A stretch of DNA of 64,000 bases from Batrachochytrium dendrobatidis JAM81 (GCF_000203795.2 NW_006281113.1:78735-142734), one strand, 5' to 3'; positions 14,304 to 26,180 are shown, counted from the first letter of the stretch. Numbers and translations: made by a program. Notes: generated from the sequence alone by a model not told the origin.

Positions 14304-15638
14304 TTATTGAGCAGCAGCTGTGCAAAATGGATTTAGTAATTCACCAAACTCGGATTCCTTGATGGCTTTCCAATTGGAGTTCCAAGCGTTTGCAACCAAT
14401 CCCAGTCCGAGCATAGCCAACCGTCGACTTTCTGTCACATCCTTGGCATCAAACCATCCAGTGCACGTTCCCCATACAATCAAATGCACACCCATGTGAA
14501 TCAGACATAATTTAACATCTTCACATCCAAACACTCTAGACTCCAGTGTAGCTAAATAAGCTTTTTGAAAAGAGAGAACAAGTACGGGAACCGGACATCT
14601 GTAGATATGAATGCTATAGGCTTCAGCAAGAAACTGACCCAAATCCATTGGAGTTGGACCAACGCGAGCCAATTCCCAATCGACAATCGACAGTCCAATA
14701 GCAACATGTTCTGATTGCAAGTGTGAATCAGATGAATTGGGTTCATGGTTTGAACTGATGTCTACAATGATATTTCCTGGCCAAAAATCACCCATACATA
14801 GACTAGCATGCTGATAAGCGTCGCCATCTAAAAGAATCTTGGACGCCCATTTGACCGCATCGATTCCATCAGTCACAAGATCTGACGCAATTCCTAGCGA
14901 ATTCAAAACAGTTTCAAACCGAGCATAGAGTATCTCGTTTGAAAGAGCCAATGCTGGCTGGTTGATGAATTTATGCAACTCTGGTTGGGTTAGAGATCGA
15001 CCTGTATTGTGCAGTCTAGCAATAAACTTTCCCAATCCAGACCCAACAGCCTCATGAAACTGGGTCGAAGTAGGTGAAAAGTGGGTGTAGATGGGATCTA
15101 TTGGCACATTTGAATCTGCTTTTACAGTAGCTGATGGATAGGAAGACATGAATGCCTTCAAGTTCATACTATAAAGACCAGCATCTTGCAGTATAAAGAC
15201 CGAGTTTATGTCGTCAAAATGCAGTATTCGAGGACATTTTACAGTGTATGTTGCATGCAGCGAGTGATCTTGACCCAAAACAGGACATGGATTCAGGAGT
15301 GAAATGGTTTTATCGCTAGCAAAAGTCATGGCAGCCACTTCATCCTGAATACGAGATTGATAGAGTTTCATGGAAGGATTGGATGCAACAAAGCCTTCTG
15401 CATGCTTGACAATGACTGACACAGTTTGAGTAAAAGACATTGGTTTGGAACTGTTGCATGGTTGATGCTGGTTGGAAAGACCAAATGGAAGTTGTACTTG
15501 TATGGGAGCATGAATGATGACTCTCCAAATAAAGTTTGCAGATCCACCTTGCAATGGAGTGACACTCTGAACTGTATCTGTAGGAAACAGACATTTGACC
15601 CACTCAAGAACACCATCTTCTTTGGTCAAATCCATCAT
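14304..15638 (-). CDS. APH/choline-kinase-fold small-molecule kinase
   Basis: A single-exon frame of 444 residues; the ATG at 15635 is an alternative start one codon in. The catalytic core is visible: a P-loop-like start LQGGSANFIWRV at residues about 29-40, the Brenner-type catalytic motif SLCMGDFWPGNIIVD, and the metal-binding SIVDWELARVGPTPMDLGQF downstream. These identify the aminoglycoside-phosphotransferase fold, which includes methylthioribose, choline and ethanolamine kinases and many eukaryotic orphans. The layout is closest to the methylthioribose/APH type, but I cannot assign the substrate. No targeting peptide or membrane segment. Confidence 0.75.
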   Translation of the reverse strand: MMDLTKEDGVLEWVKCLFPTDTVQSVTPLQGGSANFIWRVIIHAPIQVQLPFGLSNQHQPCNSSKPMSFTQTVSVIVKHAEGFVASNPSMKLYQSRIQDEVAAMTFASDKTISLLNPCPVLGQDHSLHATYTVKCPRILHFDDINSVFILQDAGLYSMNLKAFMSSYPSATVKADSNVPIDPIYTHFSPTSTQFHEAVGSGLGKFIARLHNTGRSLTQPELHKFINQPALALSNEILYARFETVLNSLGIASDLVTDGIDAVKWASKILLDGDAYQHASLCMGDFWPGNIIVDISSNHEPNSSDSHLQSEHVAIGLSIVDWELARVGPTPMDLGQFLAEAYSIHIYRCPVPVLVLSFQKAYLATLESRVFGCEDVKLCLIHMGVHLIVWGTCTGWFDAKDVTESRRLAMLGLGLVANAWNSNWKAIKESEFGELLNPFCTAAAQ

Positions 15639-16030
15639 GTAATGCTGTATATTGGGACAAGTTTTTTGTAATGTATTATTATGGGTTGGATTACATGCTC
15701 AAGCCTACAATCACATTGGTTGGATTGGATTTAAACTCATTGGACTCGGATCTGGTCTGTAAATGATCAAGGTTTCCATTCATCAGTCATTGCTGGTCTT
15801 ACAACCAGCTCAGAGTACTACAAACTATACTAGCTTAATCTCATTCACAGTATACCATTTCAATACAATTCTATTTTTAAACCCAAACCAATTCTGAATA
15901 TTATTTCAAATCAATAGGAATGATACATGTACAAAGTTGGAAACAGACATGCAATAAGATGTTCCAAGAATGTAGGTCATGATAAAAAGACAGCTGATGT
16001 AGTGTATCAAGATAGATAACAACGTTTGAA
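15639..16030. other. Intergenic, no gene seen
   Basis: AT-rich spacer of 392 nt that must contain the promoter of the APH-fold gene and the 3' flank of the deacetylase. No repeats or RNA genes recognised. Confidence 0.3.
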
Positions 16031-17469
16031 TTACAGCATAAAGATAGAGAATGTCATGATACTGATCAGTAGCATCATACAGTTAACACCCATGTTGGAA
16101 GTAGATGCGTTGCTTTGAGATTTGGAACCAGTGACATTCGCGCTGGCAGTACTTGCAGTATGGTTGCTTGCCTCGTTCACCATAAAATCGCTGTAGAGAG
16201 AGTCAACCTTGATACACTCTGAAAGAGGCTTAACTTGCCATCCAGCCTTTACCACGGCATCCAATGAAGGTGGAGCTTGTATAGCGTACTGATAGGCAAA
16301 ATCGTGCTCAAGGGATATCACACCGTTTCGAGGACCAGCAGCACGCTCTGTCATGATGGCCGATACATTGGTGAACCCATTGGTATCACCAGGTGCAAAA
16401 CTCCAATCAACAGCCAATAACCCCATGGATGCAGTAATTGCTCTGACACGATCATCAATATCTCCATATGGAGGACGATAATATTTGGGAACAATTCCAA
16501 CTGCTTCTTTGATGATGGTTGCAGTCCACATAAACTCTGCTACTATCTGCTCATTGGTGAGAGTAGTAAGGTATGGATGGGACCAAGTATGGGCTCCAAT
16601 ATCATGTCCAGCAGCAACCACCTTTTTCAAAAAACTCGATCCATCACCAAGCACTCGCGATCCAATAATAAAAAAGGTTGCTTTAAGATTATGCGAAGCT
16701 AGGGAATCAAGAACCATCTGCGTATTGTTACTAATACCAAAAAAAGCACAAGTTAGATTCAATAAACTGAGCTACAGTCGTATTCACGTAAAACAACCCC
16801 CTGGATAGGAATGCCAAAAGTGCATAATAGTATGCATCATGATGGACGCTGTGCTTGACATTTGGCAATGCCCAAACTCAATTTCTAGTAAATGCAACGA
16901 ATATCTGTTGTCTATTCCAAAGCAAAATAGCAATTGCATGATAATACAAAAGTATTCTATTTTGCACAAATATGGCTTAAATGATAAGCTTGGTGAACCG
17001 GCTAGACTTCCCGGCAGTACTTTAAAAGATTCAAGTCATGCCAAATATGCATATTGAGAAAAGACTTGAAACCCCATCGACTACAGGGATCTTCAGCACA
17101 GCCGATAAACCGAAAGAGTCCGAGATACTGTTCAAGTAACTGTAGGTTGCATTCATGTAGAATAAAAAAACAGGTCGTGATACCAATAAAATCAACTTAC
17201 GTTGGCCCATCGTCATAAGTCATACCCCAATGATTGTCGTCAACACAGCGAGTAATATCTAGAGTAAAATTGTTGATAGTCATGGGAGCTGAATTCACTG
17301 GGATGTTGGGCATATGGATATTCGAGTTGTGTAAAAAACGAGCACTCCAGGTTGGATTCGGAGGGGGTACGGTCATAGATGCCGGATAATCGATTTTCGT
17401 AGGAGTTGCAGCATGAACAGACAATGTCAAGGACACCACTGTAGCCAATAAAAGATGTACTGAAATCAT
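16031..17469 (-). CDS. Chitin deacetylase (CE4 polysaccharide deacetylase), GPI-type
   Basis: Two exons (17469-17201 and 16730-16031) join in phase to 322 residues. A signal peptide covers about 1-21. The NodB domain shows motif 1 TYDDGP (catalytic base and metal Asp, split by the intron), motif 2 HTWSHP (metal His pair), motif 3 RPPYGDIDDR, a W-bearing motif 4 (VDWSF) and motif 5 ISLEHD. A Ser/Asn/Thr-rich linker and a terminal hydrophobic tail (MMLLISIMTFSIFML) predict a GPI-anchored wall enzyme that removes acetyl groups from chitin. The intron (470 nt) is unusually long for this locus and holds a TIR-element end near its 3' splice site (16774-16795). Confidence 0.9.
16774..16795 (+). mobile_element. 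TIR-element end inside chitin deacetylase intron
   Basis: The sequence ACAGTCGTATTCACGTAAAA is a near-perfect match to the terminal repeat seen at 43119, 43635 and elsewhere. No facing partner was found within the intron, so this is a solo end or a decayed copy. Confidence 0.55.
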
Positions 17470-19184
17470 TATTGTTTTAGTAGTTGGTAAAAACCAAAAC
17501 TCGATTAAAAAACAATATTTAAAAGTTGACTGGAATTTTAGTCACAATTAGATTAGTTTAACCCTGCTTAGTGCGAATATTAAACGTAATAGGATTCACT
17601 ACAGGGGTAGTCAATCGATCCTGTGATTGGGAAACGCTTTGTTTCTGATGCGGCCGTTTGCTCCATGTGTTGAATTTTCAGACTAGAACAAATGTATGCT
17701 GAAATTCAACAGGCATGAAAATTCAGCTGGACCTGTTATCGTGGCAGTGCTCTGGACTAATCGTAAGTGGCGTTTATTATTGCATTCGACTGCTTTATGG
17801 GTTCTTGCGTATTCCAGCCAATAGCCTTTCCTGATACTATCTTATAGCCGTATTCACGTAAAATAAAATGAGTAAGCATTCATTTCTGCAAGTCATTTAC
17901 AGTAGATCTCAACACTGCAAGTCTCTTGGTAGTACTGAACCAAACAAGAAACGTGCTTGATTGCAAGGACTTGGACCAAGAGCGCACTGGCATCAAACTG
18001 AAACCTTGGTCAAACTGAGCAATTCGATACTAATCAGCTCAGCATGTTTTGTAATTGAAATTCTATTTGTTGGCAAGTCCAGTATATGCTTGAATAAAGT
18101 TGGCTTTTTACAAGACACTATTCAGAATGATGTGGTACTACTTGAAAGTTTGTTTGGGTTGGCATTCATTCAAACATACTATAATCTGATACCGATGTGC
18201 ATTTATGGCAGATTGAAACAATGCTTGGAGTTTCATAAATACTCGAGCCTGTTCAGGTATACATTGAATCAAGGAATTTGAATTCGCTTAGAAAACGTAA
18301 CAGTTGCTTGACTGATTCTGCCCAAAAAATAGCATTGAACCCGTTCAGGTCCGTCAGCTAATTGAAACGGCGCGTCTACGTTCACTGCCACAAATGAAAC
18401 AAAATATAGTCTTGCTTCCGTATTCTGCAAGCTCAAAAACACTGCCAAATTGTCTTTAAAAACGATATTAGTTTGCATTGATAGGATCGTGTCATTTAAT
18501 TCTGTACAACCCGCTTATACCCTTACCTCTTCATATCTGTTACCATCACTTGTTTTCAGAAAACGTATCAACTGGACAATCAGTAGGTATGGTTCTACCA
18601 TGGCTTTTTGTGTATAATGATTTCTTGATATTTAGAACTCGAGTCGTTCTGCTTGAATTTGTGCTAGCATAACCAACTGTTTGGTTTAGTCTACCATATG
18701 TCTACCGGCATGGTACCATGTCTTTATTCATCAAAACCCTATATATTGAGGTGATCACTACTAGTCATAATGGAAATTCAAGCAGTTCATGTTTAATTTA
18801 CGTTTACTGGACTACATTACTATCCCCAAGCAGTTGCCCACAACATCTGGACTACTCGATTGAGCACTGCTGATTTCTCGTTTCTTTTTTTTGATACTAC
18901 ATTACCACTTGTTTTGAGCGAATTGATCCTGCAAATGTTTTTATTCAGGGTCTTTTAATGTAGTGCTACATGGTTTTGACACTTTAAATGTGCTGTTTTT
19001 GGAATCTTGCAATATTTGACATTTTAGCGCAGATGATATCACTCTTTCCGACATATTTAAAACCCTGCTGTTATCATCGTGTACTAATTTCATCCATTGT
19101 GCAACTAAAATCTGAAAATCATAAATAGTCGACCAAAAGTCTGCTTACCAAAGTTGTGTCTTCAAGAGTGTGATATAAATCACC
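17470..19184. other. Gene-free 1.7 kb region
   Basis: Short open frames exist but none has a start context, domain or splice pattern I can support. It includes a TIR-element end at 17844-17866. The last 300 nt before 19185 should contain the promoter of the chitin synthase-like gene. Confidence 0.4.
17844..17866 (+). mobile_element. TIR-element end
   Basis: ATAGCCGTATTCACGTAAAA matches the terminal repeat of the dispersed element family. The facing end was not located. Confidence 0.55.
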
Positions 19185-22100
19185 ATGTCTCTTTTAGCTT
19201 TGACCCGCTCGTGGCCAAATGCTTTTTCTGTATTCGCGATGATCCTTCCGACTATTTATGGTGCTGTTATCGACCAAACTGCCGCAAGTAGAGATAATAC
19301 TACTCAAATCAAATCCATTCATTCCAGCAATGCCTTTGACGACTTATTAGATCATGTTCTTAATATCGAAGACTTTGTAAGTTTTTATTATACTTTCTTG
19401 GTTCTAGTACAAGTAACTTTGTCACCGCCTGTAATCTAGAGTCAGATCTGTGATATTGGCTGCTACCAAATACATGGCAATACTTGACCATTCGGCCCAA
19501 CCCATTTACGCTTGTTTATTTGGAAATCGGGGTTTTGACAGTGCAAAATGCGATTACCGTTTCCTGGTCTCAACTATTACTGCTCGTTCCATTACATGTT
19601 ATGTTTTATTAAATATCCGGCTTGTGCTGGACGCGGTGCTAATGCCGCCCGTTCACTCTTAATTACGATTTTACGTAAAGTGAAATACGTTTGTATTTAT
19701 CTTGCAGTGACTTTCCTTTGCTTTGGAACAAGTAATCATTACACATTCCTTCCGCTTTCCTACTACAATAGATCTCGACTCTTTCAAAACACAATATTCA
19801 TATCAAACTATAGTTTTGAATCAATACTGTTTTGGAATAACCACACTGTACAATCACCATCATATCACAACCATCTGTTTATTGTGCATATTGGCATTCT
19901 TACTACTGTTCCATCTATGTGAATACAACTGTAGTTATGATTTTTTAACTCTAGTTTGGATCTTTTATTTGAAATAATAATAGGTATCTAATCCACGTGT
20001 TGCAACTTGGCTGGCTTATCTATGGGTTCAAATCTTGCAAGGCATCGTTATATTTATCTCGCTGTTGGACTTTGCTATTTTTACTAGTCTATTGATCTAT
20101 GGCACTATTTTAACCATTCGTGCTACTCGTGGACTTGAAAAGGTAGATTCAATACCATGTGACTTGCTTGTACAATAATTTATCACTAATACGCCTTGCC
20201 AGTTTTTCCCGATTATGGTTGCTGTCCTTTTCCTAGTATTTAGATTCTTGTACCTTCCATTCCTGATGCTGCTTATTCCTATCCCGAATATCTGGCACTT
20301 TCCAAAAATTGTCTTTAAAATCACGTTTGTTGGACTATTTTTACTCTACGTCATTGTATTTTTAATTACCATCATGATTGCAGCCAGTTGGGCCATCAAG
20401 TATCGCATCTGGCGCAACTCTGGTCGTCATGAAGACAAGGTGCTTAAGCGTGCTCGATTTCGTGTGCGTAAACGCATTCGTCACAATCGTATTCCGCAAA
20501 TAATTGTTGTAATGCCCATCTACAACGAAGAACCAGAAGCTTTGATCAATGGGGTTAAATCTGTTGTTGACTCAATATACCCCTCTGCTCGTGTTACTGT
20601 TTTTCTCAGTTTTGACTACGATCAAGAAAGTCCTTTGTTTTTGCATCTTATGAAGTTTCTTACTCAGAACCCAACGGAAGAACCTGGACGCTATTCAAAT
20701 CGCACTGTGTTGTACTACAAGGGTGTTCAGTTTGTTATAAACAGATTCCCTCATGGTGGCAAGCGTGGTACGCAAGCACACACATTTCAGCAGATCAAGC
20801 AAATGTACAGCGCCGTCGAGTCTCAAACTTATGTTCTTTTTGTAGATTCTGATATTATTTTGTATCCAGATTGCATGATTGAGTTTGTTCGTGCCATGGA
20901 AAAAGGCAAAAATTTGGTTGGCATGACTGGATTCATTTCCGCCATTTCTTCTCGTGAACGCAACATTCTTTTATACTGCCAAGACTGCGAGTATCTTACC
21001 AGTCAGGTGTTTTGGCGCTCGCTAGAAGCCTCCCTTGGTGGTGTGACATGTCTTCCTGGTGCATTGACTATTTTGCGTCTCAAAGAGCTTTCCAAGGCAG
21101 CCGAAACTTACTTTTCCGATCTCAAAACGGAAAACATCTTTGACTTTCATCGCTACCATTTAGGTGAAGACAGATACTTGACGCATTTGCTCATGGAACA
21201 GTCTCGTTCGTATTCTATCGGGTTTTGCCCATCTGCACGCGCAAAAACTGAAGCTCCTAATACATGGTCTTCGTTTTTGAAGCAGCGTCGTCGCTGGTTG
21301 CTGGGTGCATTTTCAAACGAAATCTACTTTTTGTCCGACTATCGCTTGTGGATGCGCACTCCTTTTTTGCTTCTGTTTAAATTCTATGATTTTACAGCTC
21401 GTTCCGCTTCATCTTTTTTTATTTATGTTGTCGTCATTCAGCTCTGCAGTGGTACAAACTACAATTGGCTTCAATTGCTGATTTTGTTTGGTCCTGTCAT
21501 GATCAACTGGCTCATGTTGCTTGTATTTGCTCTTGTTTTACGACGGTTCAAGGTGTTTTACATGTTTCCTGTCATGCTGATTGTGACTGCATGGGCCAAT
21601 TTCTTTGTCAATGTGTATTCGATCTGGACATGGAATGTGCGTAGCTGGGGTGGTCCTCGCGCTTCGGAAATCAAGCAAGACGATATGCTCGAAATCGTAA
21701 CAAGCACTTCCACCAAAACACCTGTAAACGATACAGTTACTCTCAATGGCGACTCGCCTTTGACTTTAAGAAGAAGCAGCACTTCCAAGATTATTGTTAC
21801 AACCCATGGACAATCCGGCACTACGCGTACTTCTCCAACTTCGGTATCGCCTGATTCCATTGGAAATATGCCATCTCCATCTTCTAGTAACATGGATATG
21901 AGTCGCTCGTCATCAGCAACAAATGTTTCTTTTGAAATGAGCAACGATACTTTGACTGGTGTGGACAAACCCCTTCCTCCCGTTCAATTTCTACCACCAC
22001 TTACTTTATTCGGAAACAATTTCTCTGCAACCTCGTCCGTTTACTCTAGTGACTGGGATTCGGATGATATTGACTCTGATGATCTGGATTCTGATAGCGA

Positions 22101-22500
22101 AGGTAGTTTTGGACGCTCTGGAAGTTTAAGTGGAAGTCCAAAACTAAACGTATATCGTCAGCCTCTTTCCGGAAATCTAACTCGACCTGGCTCACGCTAC
22201 GCAGGTGGATCTTTTTCAAATGGATCCACATCGTCCCTTCATATCGTTACTCTTCCTCCAGCTGAAATTGATGGTTCTTTTACTGATAATCCCGAGCCAC
22301 TGCAATCTTCTGTGTCCCCTTCAGACAATGTTCCACTTGGAATGCAGTACGCTACACATTCACGATCAAACTCTTTACCAGGAGCTGCTGTTCGTAACCC
22401 AGCCTCAATCACTCCTCCCATTCAATACTCGCCTGCTGGAATTCATCAGAGAAGCTCAATATCTGATAATCGTGCACAACCTAATGAACGACCAAAATAA
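19185..22500 (+). CDS. Chitin synthase-like GT2 glycosyltransferase
   Basis: The large last exon (20203-22500, 766 codons) follows exon 19984-20142 in phase. It carries the processive GT2 core: VVMPIYNEEPEAL, the VDSD metal motif, CLPGALTILR, LGEDRYLTHLL (catalytic Asp) and QRRRW (product binding), flanked by several membrane spans. This is the chitin synthase signature; the enzyme adds GlcNAc to chitin at the plasma membrane. The Ser/Thr- and Asp-rich C-terminal about 250 residues look cytosolic and regulatory. Exon 1 (19185-19376) has a signal-like start. Exon 2 (about 19447-19608) begins ICDIGCYQIHGNT, then reads into a stop, while a membrane-like frame (FTLVYLEIGVLTVQNAI) lies one frame over. 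Either a one-base lesion sits near 19485 or I have the exon wrong. The intron before 19984 holds a TIR element. Confidence 0.8.
19665..19935. mobile_element. Decayed TIR element inside chitin synthase-like intron
   Basis: The right end (TATGTGAATACAACTGTAG) matches the family's terminal repeat; the left end (ACGATTTTACGTAAAG) is degraded. Internal words (CTTGCAGTGA..., CGCTTTCCTACTACA, TGTACAATCA) are shared with the copies at 30180 and 33720. It accounts for most of the roughly 375-nt intron. Confidence 0.6.
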
Positions 22501-23226
22501 GTCTTTTATTTACATGAATACGAATGTAAAATGAAACACTTGTATTTATCTGCAATGATGTCCTCTTGTTCTGGAATAAATAATAGCTGAATATTCATTA
22601 TGCTTTTCTATTAAATATTGGAGTTGGTTATTCTCATACTTTTGTTGTACTCTAAAAACTAAATTGAAATCTTGGGAATGCAACACATCTAATCCTCGTC
22701 AACCACTAAGCAATACTCATCACTTGCTATTAATCATTAAACTGCAATTCCAAACAATGACTCTTGAAACCCATTATAAAACAATCACCTATAAAATACT
22801 TGTATATTTCTCCTTTTATAAAAAACTACACGTCAATTTGGGTAGACCGAGTAGGAGTGTTTTGATCCAGTAAAGAATATGGTTGCAAGATGGTTCAAAT
22901 TGATATGTAGTCTTGCCATGATAAAAAATGGACAAGTACGCTATCAACAATTGATGTTTGTTCTAGAATAGTCAAGATAAAAACAATTAGGAAGATTGCT
23001 TTTAATATTCATAGCATGTAATGGGTTTGGAGTATTTGGGTATAAAAATGGATTTTGGTTGTGGTTATTTAAAAAATACCATGATCAGTATATTGTACGC
23101 TTTGCTTTTGTATCACAAGTCATGTAACATCACCAGACCATGTTTGAATGAATAAAATGCGATTGCATACAACTATTGATGCATTGGTTAAATTTATTTG
23201 AATCAAACAGAGTAGAGTGAAATATG
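22501..23226. other. Intergenic with TIR-element fragment
   Basis: Bases about 22509-22620 match the first 90 nt of the fragment at 43119 (TIR followed by GGAATAAATAATAG and ATATTCATTATGCTTTTCTA). It directly abuts the stop codon of the chitin synthase-like gene and may supply its 3' UTR. The last about 110 nt are the start of tandem unit A. No gene seen. Confidence 0.5.
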
Positions 23227-23763
23227 CTATTTTTTGAACCACTTCATAAAGTTGTACAGCTTTGCCATGAATCCAATGTTATGAGTTCTCTTGAAGTCGA
23301 TTAATTCAGTTAGAACTCTGTTGTATACTTTTGTTGCTTGTACACAATAAGGATCAAGGTGACGTTTACTATGTTCCGTATTAATTGGAGGTTTGCCAAA
23401 CATGATTCTAGCGGAATCTGGCACAAACCTGGCAAAAAACGAAACTGCTTTTTGTTCTTCTTTGATTCGATATGGAACAGGTTTATCCTTGGGATTATAA
23501 TGTTTACCGCACCACCTGTTCATGATTATCGTGTTTTGATCCACAAGTCTCTGTAGTTTTGCAAGTCTTTTCTGAATTTGTTCCTTTAATTCACGCTCAT
23601 TGTTTGGACTACTGATTGTCGGCTGGCATATATTTGATGGTCCCGGTCGGCATGCAGGACTTTGGCTTGATTGAGAGGTTTGAATAGTTTTACTAGGTGG
23701 AACTACTGCCATGCTGCTAGTGACCACCAAAGTCAATGCGAGTAAAATGTCCGTGAGCCTCAT
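23227..23763 (-). CDS. Small secreted protein, copy 1 of a tandem family
   Basis: Predicted 178 residues from the ATG at 23763, chosen because it begins the signal peptide (MRLTDILLALTLVVTSSMAVV); the frame stays open 30 codons further upstream, but that part is probably 5' UTR. The mature protein starts with a Ser/Pro/Gln-rich segment with CRPGP and ICQP cysteines, then a basic helical domain with two further Cys (WCGKHY, YCVQATK), ending in a Lys-rich FKK tail. I recognise no family. A TATA-like element (TTTTATAAACG on the minus strand, about 23910-23920) precedes it. The signal peptide and promoter are almost identical in copies 2 and 3, whereas the mature part differs strongly. Likely a lineage-specific secreted effector-type protein (inference). 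Confidence 0.75.
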   Translation of the reverse strand: MRLTDILLALTLVVTSSMAVVPPSKTIQTSQSSQSPACRPGPSNICQPTISSPNNERELKEQIQKRLAKLQRLVDQNTIIMNRWCGKHYNPKDKPVPYRIKEEQKAVSFFARFVPDSARIMFGKPPINTEHSKRHLDPYCVQATKVYNRVLTELIDFKRTHNIGFMAKLYNFMKWFKK

Positions 23764-24303
23764 TGTTGGATTTGATTGGTAAAAGTAATCTGTGGGTTTG
23801 GTGTATTGAACGTGTATGCTAGTCGATTGGTTACTACACTTGCAGTCAGTCAAATAAGTACGCTGTGCTATTGGTAATCAAGGATATTTGTTGGATAAAC
23901 GATATTTAATCGTTTATAAAATGGATAATATCAGGGCCAGTGTGTCAATCATACAGGGATCATCGTACAGCACAGAGGCTTGCTGAACAAAACCCTTCAT
24001 TTTCGATATTCCCTTCAATGGATATTGTGATTATTGTGATGGTCAAGTACACAGGCTTAGACTTACATTCAAGGGTGTGTGTTCGATAATTCATCCACAT
24101 CAATTGTACATGCTGAAAATAAGGGATCATACTCGATACAAGCTCATACAAGCTTTTCAATCATTGATACTGCTATGCCAATGCCGAATTGTGATGCCGA
24201 CACAAACATCTTGATGTCAACACTCATATTTGGACCTACTATAACCAACTCATAATAAATCATCAGTCGTGTATTTTGAACCATTCATCCAGACTCTTCA
24301 GTA
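23764..24303. promoter_or_regulatory. Shared divergent promoter region of unit A
   Basis: 540 nt between the two divergent starts, repeated in units B (26181-26766) and C (28622 to about 29151). A TATA-like motif faces the secreted gene (about 23912). On the other side, ACTCATAATAAATCATCAG lies about 55 nt before the + gene start. No terminators or RNA genes seen. Confidence 0.45.
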
Positions 24304-25449
24304 ATGTTCATAAACACCAATGCTGTTGTGATTGGTCTCTGTAAACTTCAAGCGGTAATACCGAGTTTATCAATGACATTTCAATCACATTCCAATGACA
24401 TTCCACAACTCTTCAAACCTGATTTTCAATCAATGCCGTATTACAAAAAACTGACTGACAATACAACTGGTCAGAGTTACACCAACGCTCTTTCAATCGG
24501 AGTTTGACAGGCAATACGCAACGGCAAACAGCAAGGTCGGCTGCTTGAAGATATTGGTGCCGTAACTGAATACATTGTACGACCCCGTTTGACGGATTTA
24601 TTGCCTGGATCCACTGAAGATTCACAATTTGACCGTATTGCCGATCAACTCAAAACACTGGGTGTCAGAACTGGACTGAACAATCTTTACTTTGTTTGCG
24701 AGTCCATCGATTATAACACCACTAGCAGTGACGTAACCATTGATGTACAAGTCAAGGGAATCAATCAACTGTCAGTTATTGATGACACTGGCAAATCACT
24801 TTCAGTTGCCAAGTTTAAAAGCAACATAAAAAGTCAACACTCGTTCAAACTGGCATCTGTAATCAACGATCTTGGTAATACTCGGGTCAGTATCATTGGC
24901 CAAAACAACGGCAAACAGGTTCTCAAAACACATAAGCATATCAGTCGCATTCCACAACAACAAGATCGTGTTAAACTTGAACATGGTGTCAAATGGGTGT
25001 TTAATGGTACCAGTAAATCGGTTGGAGTATACAACTCGCCATCTACCAAAAAGTCACAGGGATGGAACTCGGTCAATGGTAAATGGGTTGTTGGTGACGG
25101 AATACAATACAGTCCTGCAATAGTCACTGAGATCCGATCATACTATACTGCACCAGTTGGATCCAACATCACTATTGAAATTGATGTCGCACTTGAATCG
25201 CAAATGTATGGCGACTTTTTAAGCTTGTATATCACAGATTCGGATGACAATGTGGAATCACTTTTGAATACGGTTGATCCGTATACTAATATGCCTACAG
25301 AAGGTGTATCCGGAGTCAAGACGGTTGCAGAAAAGTATGCAGTGACAACCAAGACGGAACAGTTTTTTGTCAACATCATATTCAATTCAGACCTTGCTGT
25401 GCAGATGAAAGGAGCAACAATCAATTATTGGAGTGTTAGCATGAATTGA
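24304..25449 (+). pseudogene. Unknown intronless gene, copy 1, broken by an in-frame stop
   Basis: Collinear with the intact copy at 26767-27912 over its full length. The only disabling change I see is a TGA at 24505-24507, where the intact copy has a CGG codon, about 67 codons in. After the stop the frame stays open for more than 310 codons to the natural end. The change from CGG to TGA needs two substitutions. Downstream differences from copy 2 are few. The lesion looks recent, or the product could be made by readthrough or from a later start. Function unknown. Confidence 0.75.
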
Positions 25450-25643
25450 AATGATTGTAAATGGTTGTGATTGGTTGTGAATGATTGTGAATGTCACTGA
25501 ATATATGACTGAATGTATTATTGATTACACCACAAGTCATGTAACACCACCAGACCATGTTTGAATGAATACAATGCGATTGCATACAACTATTGATGCA
25601 TTGGTTAAATTTATTTGAATCAAACAGAGTCGAATGAAATATG

Positions 25644-26180
25644 CTATTTTTTAAAACGCCGGAAAAAGTTGTACAGCTTGGTCATGAATCCAATGTTATG
25701 AGTTTCCTCGAACTTGACCAATTCAGCTACTCTTCTGTTGTACATTTTTGCTGTTTGTTCACAATAACGATGAGAATAACTTTTACTATTTTTCACACTA
25801 ACCGGAGTTTTGCCAAACATGCTTTTGATGGAATCTGGCACAAACCTGGCAAAAAACGAGCCTAAACCTAATCCTCCGCCAGTTTGACTCGAAGCAGATT
25901 TATTATTGGGGTTATAATGTTTACCGCACGACTGTCCCATGATTATCTTGGCCCTTTCCACTCGTTTCTGTAAATCTTCATATCTTTTCTGAGTTTGTTC
26001 CTTTAATTCACGCTCATTGTTTGGACTACTGACTGTCGGCTGGCATATATTTGATGGTCCTGGTCGGCATCTAGGATTCTGGTTTGATTGAGGGGTTTGA
26101 ATAGTTTTACTAGGTGGAACTACTGCCATGCTGCTAGTGACCACCAAAGTCAATGCGAGTAAAATGTCCGTGAGCCTCAT
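25644..26180 (-). CDS. Small secreted protein, copy 2
   Basis: 178 residues from the ATG at 26180. The signal peptide is identical to copy 1. The mature region keeps the CRPGPSNICQP cysteine segment, a basic helical part with SCGKHY and YCEQTAK cysteines, and a C-terminal RRFKK. It differs from copy 1 in roughly a third of mature residues, including a Gly-rich insertion-like segment (TGGGLGLGSFF) where copy 1 has a charged stretch. Same divergent pairing with the + gene. Function unknown. Confidence 0.75.
   Translation of the reverse strand: MRLTDILLALTLVVTSSMAVVPPSKTIQTPQSNQNPRCRPGPSNICQPTVSSPNNERELKEQTQKRYEDLQKRVERAKIIMGQSCGKHYNPNNKSASSQTGGGLGLGSFFARFVPDSIKSMFGKTPVSVKNSKSYSHRYCEQTAKMYNRRVAELVKFEETHNIGFMTKLYNFFRRFKK

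Larger units (their letters stand above)
23105..25525. repeat. Tandem unit A (about 2.45 kb)
   Basis: Direct repeat with units B and C. The unit order is 3' flank, secreted gene (-), shared spacer, intronless gene (+). The marker sequence CATGTAACATCACCAGACCA and the following about 100 nt recur at the head of each unit. Confidence 0.85.

Noticed and set aside
16839..17057. Open frame within the chitin deacetylase intron
   Set aside because: It lies in an intron with element-derived sequence; no domain or conservation evidence.
18269..18672. Small open frames on both strands in the 17.5-19.2 kb gap
   Set aside because: No start context, signal peptide, splice structure or recognisable domain.
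23764..23853. N-terminal 30-codon extension of the tandem secreted proteins
   Set aside because: It would place polar residues before the signal peptide; the inner ATG gives a standard signal sequence, so the extension is probably 5' UTR.
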